A stretch of DNA of 64,000 nt from Paenibacillus alba (GTDB taxonomy: Bacteria; Bacillota; Bacilli; Paenibacillales; NBRC-103111). Shown piece after piece: positions 52,904 through 62,300 of this stretch. The notes under the pieces are model-generated. The model ran no database searches. It saw nothing but the letters and a program-made list of their open reading frames with translations, and was not told the origin of the DNA. The translations under genes and the position numbers were made by a program. Positions within the stretch are counted from its first letter, which is position 1; each line of letters starts with the position of its first letter. The stretch spans positions 124,001 through 188,000 of the forward strand of contig NZ_JABMKZ010000003.1 of NCBI RefSeq assembly GCF_013204855.1, given 5' to 3'.

Positions 52904-53671
52904 ATGCAGCGATATTTTCTCCCGCCTGAGCAGTTTCACCAGACCACACAGACCGTCACCATAGAAGGAGACGACGCCCATCATTTGGCGCGAGTTATGC
53001 GAGCAGAAGTTGGCGACAAAGTCATTTGCAGCAATGGGATTGACCGTGAAGTGCTAGTGCGGCTTACCGAGCTGGACAAAGGGTGTGTAACCGCGGAGAT
53101 TGTGGAAGAGCTGTCCATGGACGCGGAAGCAGCGGTTCAGGTGTGGATTGCGCAGAGCTTGCCCAAAGGCGATAAGATGGAAACGATTATTCAGAAAGGG
53201 ACCGAGATCGGGGCAGCCCGGTTTCTTCCTTTTTTATCAGAGCGAACGATTGTGCAATACGATGCCAAAAAAGAAGCCAAACGGACCGAGCGGTGGCAGA
53301 AGATCGCCAAGGAAGCGGCCGAACAAGCCCATCGGAATCGGGTGCCGCAAGTTGAATCCGTGTATACGTGGAAGCAGCTGCTGCAGCGGGCGAAGGAAGC
53401 GGATATCGCTTGGATCTGCTATGAGAAAGAAGATGGACAGCAATTAAAGCCAGCTATTCAACAAGCGCAAGCCTCTGGTCAATTGACTGCTGGCAAACAA
53501 GTGTTGATTGCTGTTGGTCCAGAGGGCGGCTTTACCGAACAGGAAATCGCACAGGCAGAGGCCGCTGGATTTCGATCGGTGTCGCTTGGAGCAAGGATTT
53601 TACGCACGGAGACTGCTGCGATGGTAGGACTTACGTGTCTTTTCTATGAAACCGGAGAGATGGGAGGATAA
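52904..53671 (+). CDS. rsmE: 16S rRNA (uracil-1498-N3)-methyltransferase
   Basis: A 255-residue SPOUT methyltransferase: PUA-like N-terminal domain (DDAHHLARVMRAEVGDKV) and the knotted C-terminal site (VGPEGGFTEQEIAQA; SLGARILRTETA). ATG 52904 gives the family-typical MQRYFLP; the ATG at 52877 adds nine residues. Followed by mtaB as usual. Confidence 0.95.
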   Translation: MQRYFLPPEQFHQTTQTVTIEGDDAHHLARVMRAEVGDKVICSNGIDREVLVRLTELDKGCVTAEIVEELSMDAEAAVQVWIAQSLPKGDKMETIIQKGTEIGAARFLPFLSERTIVQYDAKKEAKRTERWQKIAKEAAEQAHRNRVPQVESVYTWKQLLQRAKEADIAWICYEKEDGQQLKPAIQQAQASGQLTAGKQVLIAVGPEGGFTEQEIAQAEAAGFRSVSLGARILRTETAAMVGLTCLFYETGEMGG

Positions 53672-53676
53672 GCGTT

Positions 53677-55017
53677 ATGGCAACGGTAGCGTTTCATACA
53701 TTAGGGTGTAAAGTGAATTTCTATGATACAGAAGCCATTTGGCAATTATTCAAAAATGAGGGTTACGAGCAGGTTGACTTCGAACAAACTGCGGATGTGT
53801 ATGTGATCAATACATGTACCGTTACAAATACAGGGGACAAAAAAAGTCGTCAAATGATTCGGCGGGCAATTCGCCGCAATCCAGAAGCCATTGTAGCGGT
53901 AACAGGCTGCTATGCGCAGACTTCACCAGCCGAAATTATGGCGATTCCTGGCGTGGATATGGTGATCGGGACACAGGACCGAGAGAACATTTTGCCGCTT
54001 GTTAAACAATTTGAAAGCGATCGTCAACCGATCAATGCGGTGCGCAATATCATGAAAACACGCCAGTTCGAAGAATTGGATGTACCTGATTTCGCCGATC
54101 GGACAAGAGCGTTTCTGAAAATTCAAGAAGGCTGCAACAACTTCTGCACCTTCTGCATTATCCCGTGGTCGCGGGGCCTCATGCGCAGTCGTGAGCCGCA
54201 AAGCGTCATTGCCCAAGCTAGACAGCTAGTGGCAGCAGGGTATCAGGAAATCGTCCTGACGGGTATCCATACGGGCGGTTATGGCGAAGATATTGAGGAA
54301 TACAGCTTGGCGAAACTGCTGTGGGATCTGGACAAAGTGGAGGGCTTGAAACGCATTCGGATTTCGTCGATTGAAGCCAGCCAAATCACAGATGAAGTCA
54401 TTGAAGTTTTGAAATCGTCTGACAAAATGTGCCGTCATTTGCATATCCCACTGCAAGCTGGGGATGACCAAGTTCTGGCTCGCATGCGCAGAAAGTATAC
54501 AACAGCTGAGTTCGCAGGGAAAATCGAGCGTTTGCATGAAATTATGCCGGATGTTGCGATTACGACAGATATTATCGTAGGCTTCCCTGGTGAAACGGAC
54601 GAAATGTTCCGAAATGGCGTTGAATTCATGGAGCGTATGAAGTTCTCCGAGATGCACGTATTCCCTTATTCCAAACGGACAGGCACGCCTGCCGCACGGA
54701 TGGAGGACCAAGTCGACGAAGAAATCAAAAATACGCGCGTACACGAATTGATTGATCTGTCTGAAAAGATGCAATTGGCTTATGCGCAGAAATTTATCGG
54801 TCAAGTACTGGAAGTCATTCCAGAACGCGCCTACAAAGGGGCTCCGGACAGCGGGTTGTACAGCGGTTATTCCGATAACTACGTCCAGTTGGTATTTGAA
54901 GGCTCGGAAGACATGATCGGTCAAGTCTGTCGTGTGAAAGTAACAGAAGCTGGCGTGAACGAAAGCAAGGGGCAGTTGGTGCGGGTATTGGAAACAGCAG
55001 CAGTTGTCAATTTGTAA
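53677..55017 (+). CDS. mtaB: tRNA t6A37 methylthiotransferase MtaB
   Basis: A 446-residue methylthiotransferase that turns t6A37 into ms2t6A in tRNA-Lys. N-terminal cluster Cys (C11 in HTLGCKVN, plus INTCTV and VTGCYAQ), radical SAM C153, C157, C160 (CNNFCTFC), and a C-terminal TRAM domain (GQVLEVIPERAYKG). GGGAGG precedes ATG 53677. B. subtilis yqeV. Confidence 0.96.
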   Translation: MATVAFHTLGCKVNFYDTEAIWQLFKNEGYEQVDFEQTADVYVINTCTVTNTGDKKSRQMIRRAIRRNPEAIVAVTGCYAQTSPAEIMAIPGVDMVIGTQDRENILPLVKQFESDRQPINAVRNIMKTRQFEELDVPDFADRTRAFLKIQEGCNNFCTFCIIPWSRGLMRSREPQSVIAQARQLVAAGYQEIVLTGIHTGGYGEDIEEYSLAKLLWDLDKVEGLKRIRISSIEASQITDEVIEVLKSSDKMCRHLHIPLQAGDDQVLARMRRKYTTAEFAGKIERLHEIMPDVAITTDIIVGFPGETDEMFRNGVEFMERMKFSEMHVFPYSKRTGTPAARMEDQVDEEIKNTRVHELIDLSEKMQLAYAQKFIGQVLEVIPERAYKGAPDSGLYSGYSDNYVQLVFEGSEDMIGQVCRVKVTEAGVNESKGQLVRVLETAAVVNL

Positions 55018-55042
55018 GGCTTACCTTTAGGCGATGAAACCT

Positions 55043-55096
55043 ACCTCTAAGCGTGGTCGCTCTTTCATGAATGACTGCGATAGAGGTTTTCTCTTT
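55043..55096 (+). terminator. Probable terminator after mtaB
   Basis: ACCTCTA at 55043 pairs with TAGAGGT at 55081 with further partial pairing inward (GCG/CGA region), followed by TTTTCTCTTT. The long loop makes this moderate. Confidence 0.5.
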
Positions 55097-55101
55097 GAAG
55101 G

Positions 55102-55215
55102 ATGACGAATTATACTAAAACCGCTGTTGCCATGATTGAAGCAGGGGCAACAAGGCTCGGAACGAGCTCCGGTGTTGCTATTGTGAACGGAACTCAAGAC
55201 GCTTCCACATATTAA
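55102..55215 (+). pseudogene. Remnant of deoC (deoxyribose-phosphate aldolase), C-terminal 37 codons only
   Basis: The frame MTNYTKTAVA then MIEAGATRLGTSSGVAIVNG and DASTY to a stop at 55213-55215 is the very C-terminal end of DeoC (the AGATRxGTSSGV phosphate-binding block). Nothing of the other 180 or so residues is present upstream, where a terminator and mtaB lie. The fragment overlaps the end of the leftward Na/Pi transporter gene by 38 bp. It is best read as what is left after deletion of deoC; translation as a peptide cannot be excluded. Confidence 0.75.
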
Positions 55216-56185
55216 GATAACAAAGCGGCAAAGCGATCAAAGAGCAAGCGACATTGAAGATCGTTTGAGATCGGGCAATTTGTTCGGACGCGTCATTGGC
55301 CAGAAGCGCTGAGAGGCTAACGAGCTGATGGATGAACGGGTAAAAGAGGATCGCGCCTCCGACATTAAGGAGGATATGCGACCAGGCGACGTAGCGCCCG
55401 GCGCGCGAGCTGCTCATCCCAGCTATCAGCGCGGTTACGCAGGTGCCGACATTGGCACCGATTGTAATCGCGACACCAAGCTCAACAGGAATCCCTTGCA
55501 CCGCGGCAAGGCCCATCGCCATCGCGATGACGGCGGCGCTGCTGTGCACGAGCGCGGTGACGGCGGCACCGGCGATGATGCCCCAGAGCAGGCTCGTTTG
55601 CGCCTCTTGGACGAACCAGGCGAAGAGCCCGCGGGTCTGCAGCGCAGGCCCGATCGTTTGCATGATCTCGATGCCGAGCAGCACGAGAGCGAAGCCCGCC
55701 ACCGCCAGCGAGCCGTAGCGGACGCTGCGCAGCCAGCCCCGGCCGCCGCCACTGGCGGCCGCTTGGTCTAGGCCGAGCCCTTGCGCCGCAGGCGGCAAGG
55801 GTCCGGCCAGCCAGCTGGCGAGCCAGACGCCAGCGCTGGCCAGCAGGATCGGCACGCCGATGCCTCCGAGACTGAGCCCGATCAGCTCGGTGGTGAGGCA
55901 CGTGCCAATGTTCGTGCCGAGAATGACGCCGAGCGTTCTCGGGAAGGTCAAGACGCCGGCGCCGACGAGGCCGATGGCGATCACCGTAATGGCGGTGCTG
56001 CTCTGCAGCGCCGCCGTCAAGATCGTGCCGGTGGCGAGGCCGCGTACCGGCGTGCGGGTGAACCGCTCCAGCCATAGCTGGAGGCGAGGGCCTGCCCAAG
56101 AGGAAAGCGCGGTTTCCATCAGCTTCATACCGAACAGAAACAAAGCTAAGCCTGTTAACACAGGCAAGATAATAGCATTCAGCAT
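55178..56185 (-). CDS. yqeW: Na/Pi cotransporter family protein (YqeW-like)
   Basis: A 335-residue membrane protein of the NptA/PNaS family with the two repeated motifs AALQSSTAITVIAIG and ALVHSSAAVIAMAMG and the matching GTNIGTCLT and GANVGTCVT blocks. It likely takes up phosphate with sodium, though some members act as exporters or anchors. In B. subtilis yqeW follows yqeV (mtaB); here it is on the opposite strand. Most of the gene (about 55340-56090) is much richer in GC than either neighbour; its last codons overlap the deoC remnant. Confidence 0.88.
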   Translation of the reverse strand: MLNAIILPVLTGLALFLFGMKLMETALSSWAGPRLQLWLERFTRTPVRGLATGTILTAALQSSTAITVIAIGLVGAGVLTFPRTLGVILGTNIGTCLTTELIGLSLGGIGVPILLASAGVWLASWLAGPLPPAAQGLGLDQAAASGGGRGWLRSVRYGSLAVAGFALVLLGIEIMQTIGPALQTRGLFAWFVQEAQTSLLWGIIAGAAVTALVHSSAAVIAMAMGLAAVQGIPVELGVAITIGANVGTCVTALIAGMSSSRAGRYVAWSHILLNVGGAILFYPFIHQLVSLSALLANDASEQIARSQTIFNVACSLIALPLCYLNMWKRLEFRSQ

Positions 56186-56308
56186 AGTAGGGATTCTCCT
56201 TCGTGAGCGGACTACTTATTTTCAACCAATATATGTGACCGTACAGACAAGCATGACAAGCAAGCTGATGAGGTGAACGGTTTCACGCAAAGGACGGCTA
56301 AGATCATA

Positions 56309-57679
56309 ATGGCAGCAGTATTTCTATTTAAGAAACGCAAACCTCGTTTGGAGCAAGGACACCCTTGGGTGTTCAAGAGTGAAATTGAGCGTGTAGACGG
56401 AGACATCGAACCAGGACAGCTTGTCCCTGTGCAAACACATTTGGGTCAATATTTGGCAACGGGCTATTTTAACGAGGCTTCACAAATAACGGTCCGAATC
56501 GTATCCTACAAACCACTGGAAGCAATGACCACCGAGTTTTTCGTAGAGCGCTTTACACGCTGCTTGCAGCACCGCACGCGCTTCGTGAAAGATGCGCAAT
56601 CCTATCGTTTGGTGTATGGGGAAGCTGACTTCCTTCCAGGGCTGATCGTAGATAAATTTGAAGATACGCTGGTCGTACAAATTCTTACGATGGGCATGGA
56701 TCGCTGCCGCGAGCACATTGTTGCCGCATTGGTTCAGGTCATGAAGCCAAAGGGCATTTTTGAGCGCAGCGATGTCTCCATTCGTGAGCTGGAAGGCTTG
56801 AAGCAGACCAAAGGCTTGCTGTATGGCGAATGTGCGAAGCATGTAGATATTCTGGAGAATGGCTTGCGAATTCGCGTCGACATTGAAAATGGACAGAAAA
56901 CTGGCTATTTCTTCGATCAAAGAGAAAATCGTGCAGCCATCGGCCCTTTAATGACAGGTTGGGGCCATCGCAGCGGCATTGAGCTGAAGGAAGTCGAAGA
57001 AGACGGAATAATCCAGATGCTTCCGGTCAATGCCAACGGAAAAGTCGTTACGTTCCCTTACTGGGATGGCGCTTCCGTACTGGAATGCTTCTCGCATACC
57101 GGAAGTTTCACGCTTAACGCATGTAAATTTGGGGCAAAAAAGGTAACCTGCCTCGACATTTCGGAGCATGCCATCGAGAGCGCGCGGACAAACGTTGCAC
57201 TGAATGGCTTTGAAGAACGCGTAGAGTTCGTGGTCGCCGATGCTTTTGACTATTTGCGTACACAGGTCAAAGGCTTGGATGAGCGCAAGGTGCGCGCGAA
57301 TGCCGGCAGCGGACAAACGAAAGTGGATACGTCAAAGCCTGTAGCAACAGGCGGTCGGACTTGGGATGTCGTCATTCTGGATCCGCCGGCATTCGCCAAA
57401 ACGAAAAGCGCTGTAGAAGGCGCTTGCCGAGGCTACAAAGATATCAACCTGCACGGGATGAAGCTCGTGAATGAGGGAGGATACCTCGTTACAGCGAGCT
57501 GCTCCTACCATATGCACCCAGAGCTATTCCTTGAAACGATTCATGCCGCGGCAACAGATGCCGGTAAAATACTCCGGTTAATCGAGTTCCGTGAAGCCGG
57601 GATGGATCATCCCCGCATTCTTGGCGTGGATGAGGGCCATTATTTGAAATTCGCTATCTTCGAGGTGCGGAGCAAGTAA
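56309..57679 (+). CDS. Class I rRNA (cytosine-C5) methyltransferase, RlmI/YwbD type
   Basis: A 456-residue protein with an N-terminal PUA domain (RLEQGHPWVFKSEIERV), a central RlmI-like domain (YGEADFLPGLIVDKFEDTL; GYFFDQRENR) and a Rossmann methyltransferase (LECFSHTGSFTLNACKFGAKKVTCLDIS; VILDPPAFAKTK; ASCSYHM). It has two inserts against the roughly 395-residue family norm: about 35 residues before the SAM motif and about 25 near 328-352 (NAGSGQTKVDTSKPV). ATG 56309 fits homologues; GTG 56273 is an alternative. Likely methylates 23S rRNA. Confidence 0.85.
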   Translation: MAAVFLFKKRKPRLEQGHPWVFKSEIERVDGDIEPGQLVPVQTHLGQYLATGYFNEASQITVRIVSYKPLEAMTTEFFVERFTRCLQHRTRFVKDAQSYRLVYGEADFLPGLIVDKFEDTLVVQILTMGMDRCREHIVAALVQVMKPKGIFERSDVSIRELEGLKQTKGLLYGECAKHVDILENGLRIRVDIENGQKTGYFFDQRENRAAIGPLMTGWGHRSGIELKEVEEDGIIQMLPVNANGKVVTFPYWDGASVLECFSHTGSFTLNACKFGAKKVTCLDISEHAIESARTNVALNGFEERVEFVVADAFDYLRTQVKGLDERKVRANAGSGQTKVDTSKPVATGGRTWDVVILDPPAFAKTKSAVEGACRGYKDINLHGMKLVNEGGYLVTASCSYHMHPELFLETIHAAATDAGKILRLIEFREAGMDHPRILGVDEGHYLKFAIFEVRSK

Positions 57680-57904
57680 GTGGCTACTGCTTTGAAGAAA
57701 TAAGAGTCTTTGAAAGCTTCTATTCGCGCGAAAAGAGGTCATTTGAGCGGAATAGAAGCCTTTGGGGGCTCTTATTTGCTGTGTAAAGGGCGAAAAGGTG
57801 GCTGCTCCGTGAAATAAGAGTCTTTGAAAGCTTCTATTCGCGCGAAAAGAGGTCGTTTGAGCGGAATAGAAGCCTTTGAGGGCTCTTATTTGTCTTACAG
57901 CCAC
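57680..57904. repeat. Two tandem copies of an 82-bp palindromic repeat
   Basis: Copy 1 (57697-57778) and copy 2 (57811-57892) differ at only two of 82 positions. Within each copy, AAATAAGAGTCTTTGAAAGC at the left matches the reverse complement of the right end over about 28 bp, so each folds into a long hairpin. GTGGCT flanks copy 1 (57680) and copy 2 (57798) and recurs inverted (AGCCAC) at 57899-57904. No protein is plausible: the minus-strand frame through it just translates the repeat. This and the citrate synthase promoter region fill the 57680-58060 gap. Confidence 0.85.
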
Positions 57905-57934
57905 GCTGCCTATATCGATAAATTTATATGATCA

Positions 57935-57949
57935 ATAAAAATTAATTAT
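57935..57949. promoter_or_regulatory. Candidate CcpC/LysR-type operator before the citrate synthase gene
   Basis: ATAA, seven bases, TTAT at 57935-57949 equals the ATAA-N7-TTAT dyad bound by the citrate-responsive LysR regulator CcpC in B. subtilis. It lies in an AT-rich stretch about 110 bp before the gene. No LysR gene is nearby in the window. Confidence 0.45.
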
Positions 57950-58060
57950 TGAATTTTATTTATCAATGTGACAGAAAAAGCCAATTGGATGAATTAGCGC
58001 AAACCAACTAAGATGAGAAAAAGAAGTTAATTATTACTCATCGGAAGGAAGGGTAGCGCA

Positions 58061-59176
58061 ATGGCATCAGTAACAGGATTAGAAGGGGTAATTGCAGCAG
58101 AAACGGAACTATCTTTGGTTGATGGACAGAATGGCAATTTGGTCTACAGGGGATACGAGGCCAAGGAGCTGGCATTGCACAAAAGCTTCGAAGAGACAGC
58201 TTATTTGCTGTGGTATGGCATGCTTCCCAGTCAAGAGGCACTCAAGGAATTTAAAGCGCAATGGGTCGCTGGACGCACCTTGCCGGCAACGCTGGAAAGC
58301 GTACTTGACCTGCTGCCTAATGAAAGCGATATGATGAGCATTCTCCGCACAGCGATCTCTGTACTGGGAACAGGCGATAGTACGCAGTCTGCTTGGCCGC
58401 CAAGCGAAAAGGCAATAATCGCCTATACGGCATTGCTTCCTACGATTATTGCGTATAAATATCGGCAATCATGTGGACTTTCGCCCATAGCGCCTCATAC
58501 AGATTTGGATCATGTTGCCAATTACTTGTACATGCTGACAGGTGAAATCCCGCAACCCAGCCATGTGAAGGTGCTGACCGCTTATTTTATTCTAGCGATG
58601 GAGCATGGGATGAATGCTTCAACGTTTGCCGGGCGTGTGGTCTTGTCTACGCAATCGGATTTGGCTTCGGCACTCTGTGCGTCTATTGGTGCGATGAAAG
58701 GACCGCTGCATGGAGGGGCCCCTTCAGAAGTGCTTCATATGCTGGACGAAATAGGCAGCAAAGATCGGGCAGAGGAGTACTTGCGCAATCAACTGGCATC
58801 CGGCAAACGCCTAATGGGATTTGGGCATCGCATATACAAAACGAACGATCCGCGAGCAGAAGCATTAAGACAGATCATGACGGATTTGTCCTCCGAAGAT
58901 CCATGGTTCGAGCTGGCTGTCCACGTTGAGAAGACAGCCGTTGATTTGTTAGCTGTTTATAAGCCTGGAAGGAATTTATATGTGAATGTGGAGTTTTATG
59001 CCGCAGCGGTGATGCGTGCCATTGAGCTGCCGCCACATTTGTTTACAGCCAGCTTCACGGCAAGCCGCATGGTGGGCTGGACCGCTCATCTTTTGGAACA
59101 AGCCAGCTGCAATCGGATTTTCAGACCGCAATCCACCTATATTGGCGAACTGCCTGCCACTCTTCGGCATTCCTAA
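58061..59176 (+). CDS. Citrate synthase, CitA-like
   Basis: A 371-residue citrate synthase that should condense acetyl-CoA and oxaloacetate. Active-site His residues are in EHGMNAS (H182), LHGGAP (H217) and GHRIY (H256). The usual catalytic Asp in NVDFY is Glu here (E311 in NVEFYAAAV). The start follows GGAAGGAAGGG at good spacing. The sequence looks like the minor CitA form, so it may not be the main enzyme of the citric acid cycle. A palindromic repeat and a CcpC-like site lie upstream. Confidence 0.9.
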   Translation: MASVTGLEGVIAAETELSLVDGQNGNLVYRGYEAKELALHKSFEETAYLLWYGMLPSQEALKEFKAQWVAGRTLPATLESVLDLLPNESDMMSILRTAISVLGTGDSTQSAWPPSEKAIIAYTALLPTIIAYKYRQSCGLSPIAPHTDLDHVANYLYMLTGEIPQPSHVKVLTAYFILAMEHGMNASTFAGRVVLSTQSDLASALCASIGAMKGPLHGGAPSEVLHMLDEIGSKDRAEEYLRNQLASGKRLMGFGHRIYKTNDPRAEALRQIMTDLSSEDPWFELAVHVEKTAVDLLAVYKPGRNLYVNVEFYAAAVMRAIELPPHLFTASFTASRMVGWTAHLLEQASCNRIFRPQSTYIGELPATLRHS

Positions 59177-59190
59177 GAACTGATTATCAT

Positions 59191-59237
59191 AGAAGCTGAT
59201 CTCTCCGTTAACGATAAATCGGGGGATCAGCTTCTTT
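59191..59237 (+). terminator. Terminator after the citrate synthase gene
   Basis: AGAAGCTGATC and GATCAGCTTCT form an 11-bp stem, then TTTGATTT. Confidence 0.85.
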
Positions 59238-59364
59238 GATTTGGGGAAGGCCCATCATCTGCCACGCCTCATTTCTACCAAAAGTATGATAGAATAGGAA
59301 AGATAGAGAAGTGAGAATTGCTAACGAAGCAAGCTTTCCGAGGAAAGCATGAAGGAGGCCCTGT

Positions 59365-62300
59365 ATGTCTATTCGATTCGTGATCGGCAGAGCCGGTAGT
59401 GGAAAAAGTGAACGTTGTTTGGATGAGATGAAGCAGCTCTTGGCGGCAGAGCCGGAAGGTGATCCGCTTATTTTACTAGTGCCAGAGCAGGCAACCTTTC
59501 AAGCAGAGCATGCGCTGGTTTCGGATCCCAGCATTCGTGGGATGATCCGCGCACAAGTGCTGAGCTTCCATCGTTTGGCATGGCGCGTCATGCAGGAAGA
59601 AGGCGGCACGGCCAGACTGCCGATTGATGATACAGGCAAGAAATTGCTGCTAACAAGTATTTTACATAAATATAAAGATCAGCTTCGCCTATTCGGACAT
59701 TCCGCTGAGCAAATGGGATTTGTCGACAGATTGAATCAGCTTTTTACGGAAATGAAGCGATATTGCGTGACGGCTCAGCAGCTCACAGAGCATGAGGCTA
59801 AACGTGCGGCAGCGCTGGGTGAAAGTGGTCTGCTGCGCGACAAAATGCATGATATACAGCTGGTTTACCGCCAATTTGAGGCAGAACTGGCACGTCAATA
59901 TTTGGACGGTGAGGATTATTTGACGCTGCTGGCTGAGCAAATAGCCAAGTCTGCCTATTTGCGTTCGGCATCGATTTGGATTGACGGCTTCCACGGCTTT
60001 ACACCGCAAGAATTTGCTGTCGTGGGCGCTTTATTTGCGAATTGCAGGCAAGTGACGGTTACACTTTGTGTGGATCGAGAGCTGCAAGCCGGAGATAGAC
60101 CGGACGAGCTGGATCTGTTTCATCCGACAGCGATGACGATGGTTCGCATGCAAGAGATGATTTGGCAGCTTGGGCTAAAAGCGCCGGAGGTTCATTTGCT
60201 AGCGCCCGAGCATTCCCCTCGCTATGAAGACAGTCCGGCTCTTGGTTATTTGGAACGTAATTTCGATCGACGGATTGGCGGAGCGGCTCGGCGTTATCAA
60301 CCGGCATCCAATGAGAAGCTAAACGACCAGCTTGTGATTAAAGAAGCGGTCCACCGCCGTGCCGAAGTTGAAGGAGCCATTCGTGATATGCTGCAGCTCG
60401 TTCGCGAGCAAGGCGTGCGGTGGCGAGAAATAGCCGTCATGGTACGAAATATGGAAGGTTATCAGGATCTGTTGAAAGCGATGCTGACCGACTATGATAT
60501 TCCTCACTTTTTTGACCAAAAGCGCTCAGTGCTTCATCATCCCCTCGTAGAGTTTATTCGGTCTGCGTTGGAGGTCGTCCAGCATAATTGGCATTACGAT
60601 GCCGTATTTCGTTGTGTCAAAACCGACTTATTGATCCCCGTAGAAGCAGCCGACCAACGAACCGAGCTGGATAAATTAGAGAATTATGTATTGGCTTTTG
60701 GAATTCAAGGATACAGGTGGACGGACGGCAAGCCATGGACCTTTAAGTTCCGGGCCAACTTGGAGCAAGTGGATGAGCAGGCGCAGGAGCCAACAGCGGA
60801 GCTGGATGCCTTGAACACAAGCAAAGAATGGGTAGTCAAGCCTTTGCTGGCTTTTTCCAAAAAGCTGCAGCAAGCCAAATCCGTCAAGGATCAAGTCGCT
60901 GCTTTATATGATCTCTTGGTCACGGTGCAGGCGCCGGAGAAATTAGAGGCATGGAGTGAGGCGGCAACCCGCGAGGGCAAGCCGGAAAAAGCCCGTGAGC
61001 ACGGACAAATGTGGAACAGTGTCATGGATATGCTGGATCAACTGGTGGAGACAATGGGCGAAGATGATCTGTCATTAGAGCTGTTTAATGGCCTCATAGA
61101 GACGGGGATGGAGAGTATGAAGCTTGGTCTGGTTCCTCCTTCCATGGATCAGCTGCTCATTGGGAGCATGGATCGGACGCGTTCCAGCGGAATTCGCTAT
61201 GCTTACATATTGGGTGTAAATGATGGGGTCATTCCCGCTCAGATGGCTGAAAAAGGAGTTTTGACGGAAGCGGAGAGAACGGTTCTAACAGATTCCGGTC
61301 TCCCGATGGCGGATGGAAGCCGCCGCAAGCTGCTCGACGAGCAGTTTATTGTGTATACCTCGCTAACCGTGCCAGGAAAAAGATTATGGTTGAGCTATCC
61401 GCTGGCTGATGAGGAAGGAAAATCACTGCTGCCCTCTGAGCTTATTAAGCAAATTCGCCAGCTATTTCCGGGAACAGAAGCTCCACTATTGTTGGCTGAA
61501 CCTTCGAATGAGTCGTCAGCAAACGAACAGTCTTATTATATTGCTCATCCGAATCAGGCGATTTCTTATTTGGCCGTCCGCATGAAGCACTGGATGCTGG
61601 GTGGCCGGATGGATGATCTTTGGTGGGAAACCTTTAACTGGTATGCGGCCAAGCCAGAGTGGCAAATGAAGCTTCAATCCGTTGTTCAAGCTTTGCAATA
61701 TACGAATAAAGAGGAAGGGCTCAGCCCCCGAACAAGCAAGCTGCTGTATGGTCACAATCTACGAGCAAGTGTTTCACGGATGGAGAAATATGTCGCTTGC
61801 CCATTCTCGCACTTTGTTTCACATGGCTTAAGGCTGCAAGAGCGCAGGGTCTACCGACTGGATGCCCCGGATATTGGGCAATTGTTCCACGCGGCGCTCA
61901 ATCAGTTTGTCCAGAAGCTGCAGCAGGATCAACTGGATTGGGGTTCTCTGACGGCAGAGCAATGCATGGAGCGTTCCGCTCAGGTTGTTGATGAGCTTGC
62001 CCCAAGGCTGCAAGGCGAAATCTTGCTGAGTTCAAGCCGCTACGCCTATATTGCGCGGAAATTGAAGCAGGTTGTGGGAAGGGCGGCCGTCGTGCTTGGC
62101 GAGCATGCGAAGCATGGTCAATTTGAGCCGCTAGGTTTGGAAATTGATTTTGGACCTGGCAAAGAATTGCCGCCGCTGATCTTTGAACTCGAGAATGGCT
62201 GCACCATGGAAATCATTGGGCGTATTGACCGGGTCGATCGCGCAGACGGCGAACAGGGCGTCCTGTTACGGGTCATCGATTACAAATCGAGCACAACCTC

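Noticed and set aside
55482..56225. A 247-codon minus-strand frame, and plus-strand frames, in the yqeW region
   Set aside because: Same GC effect. They are Arg/Ala/Pro-rich without domains, while the accepted frame has the QSSTA and HSSAA transporter motifs.
57697..57892. CRISPR array
   Set aside because: Only two long palindromic units, spacing too short and no cas genes.
57578..57904. A 108-codon minus-strand frame with an internally repeated peptide
   Set aside because: The repeat in the peptide only mirrors the tandem DNA repeat; there is no ribosome binding site and the frame runs into the preceding gene.
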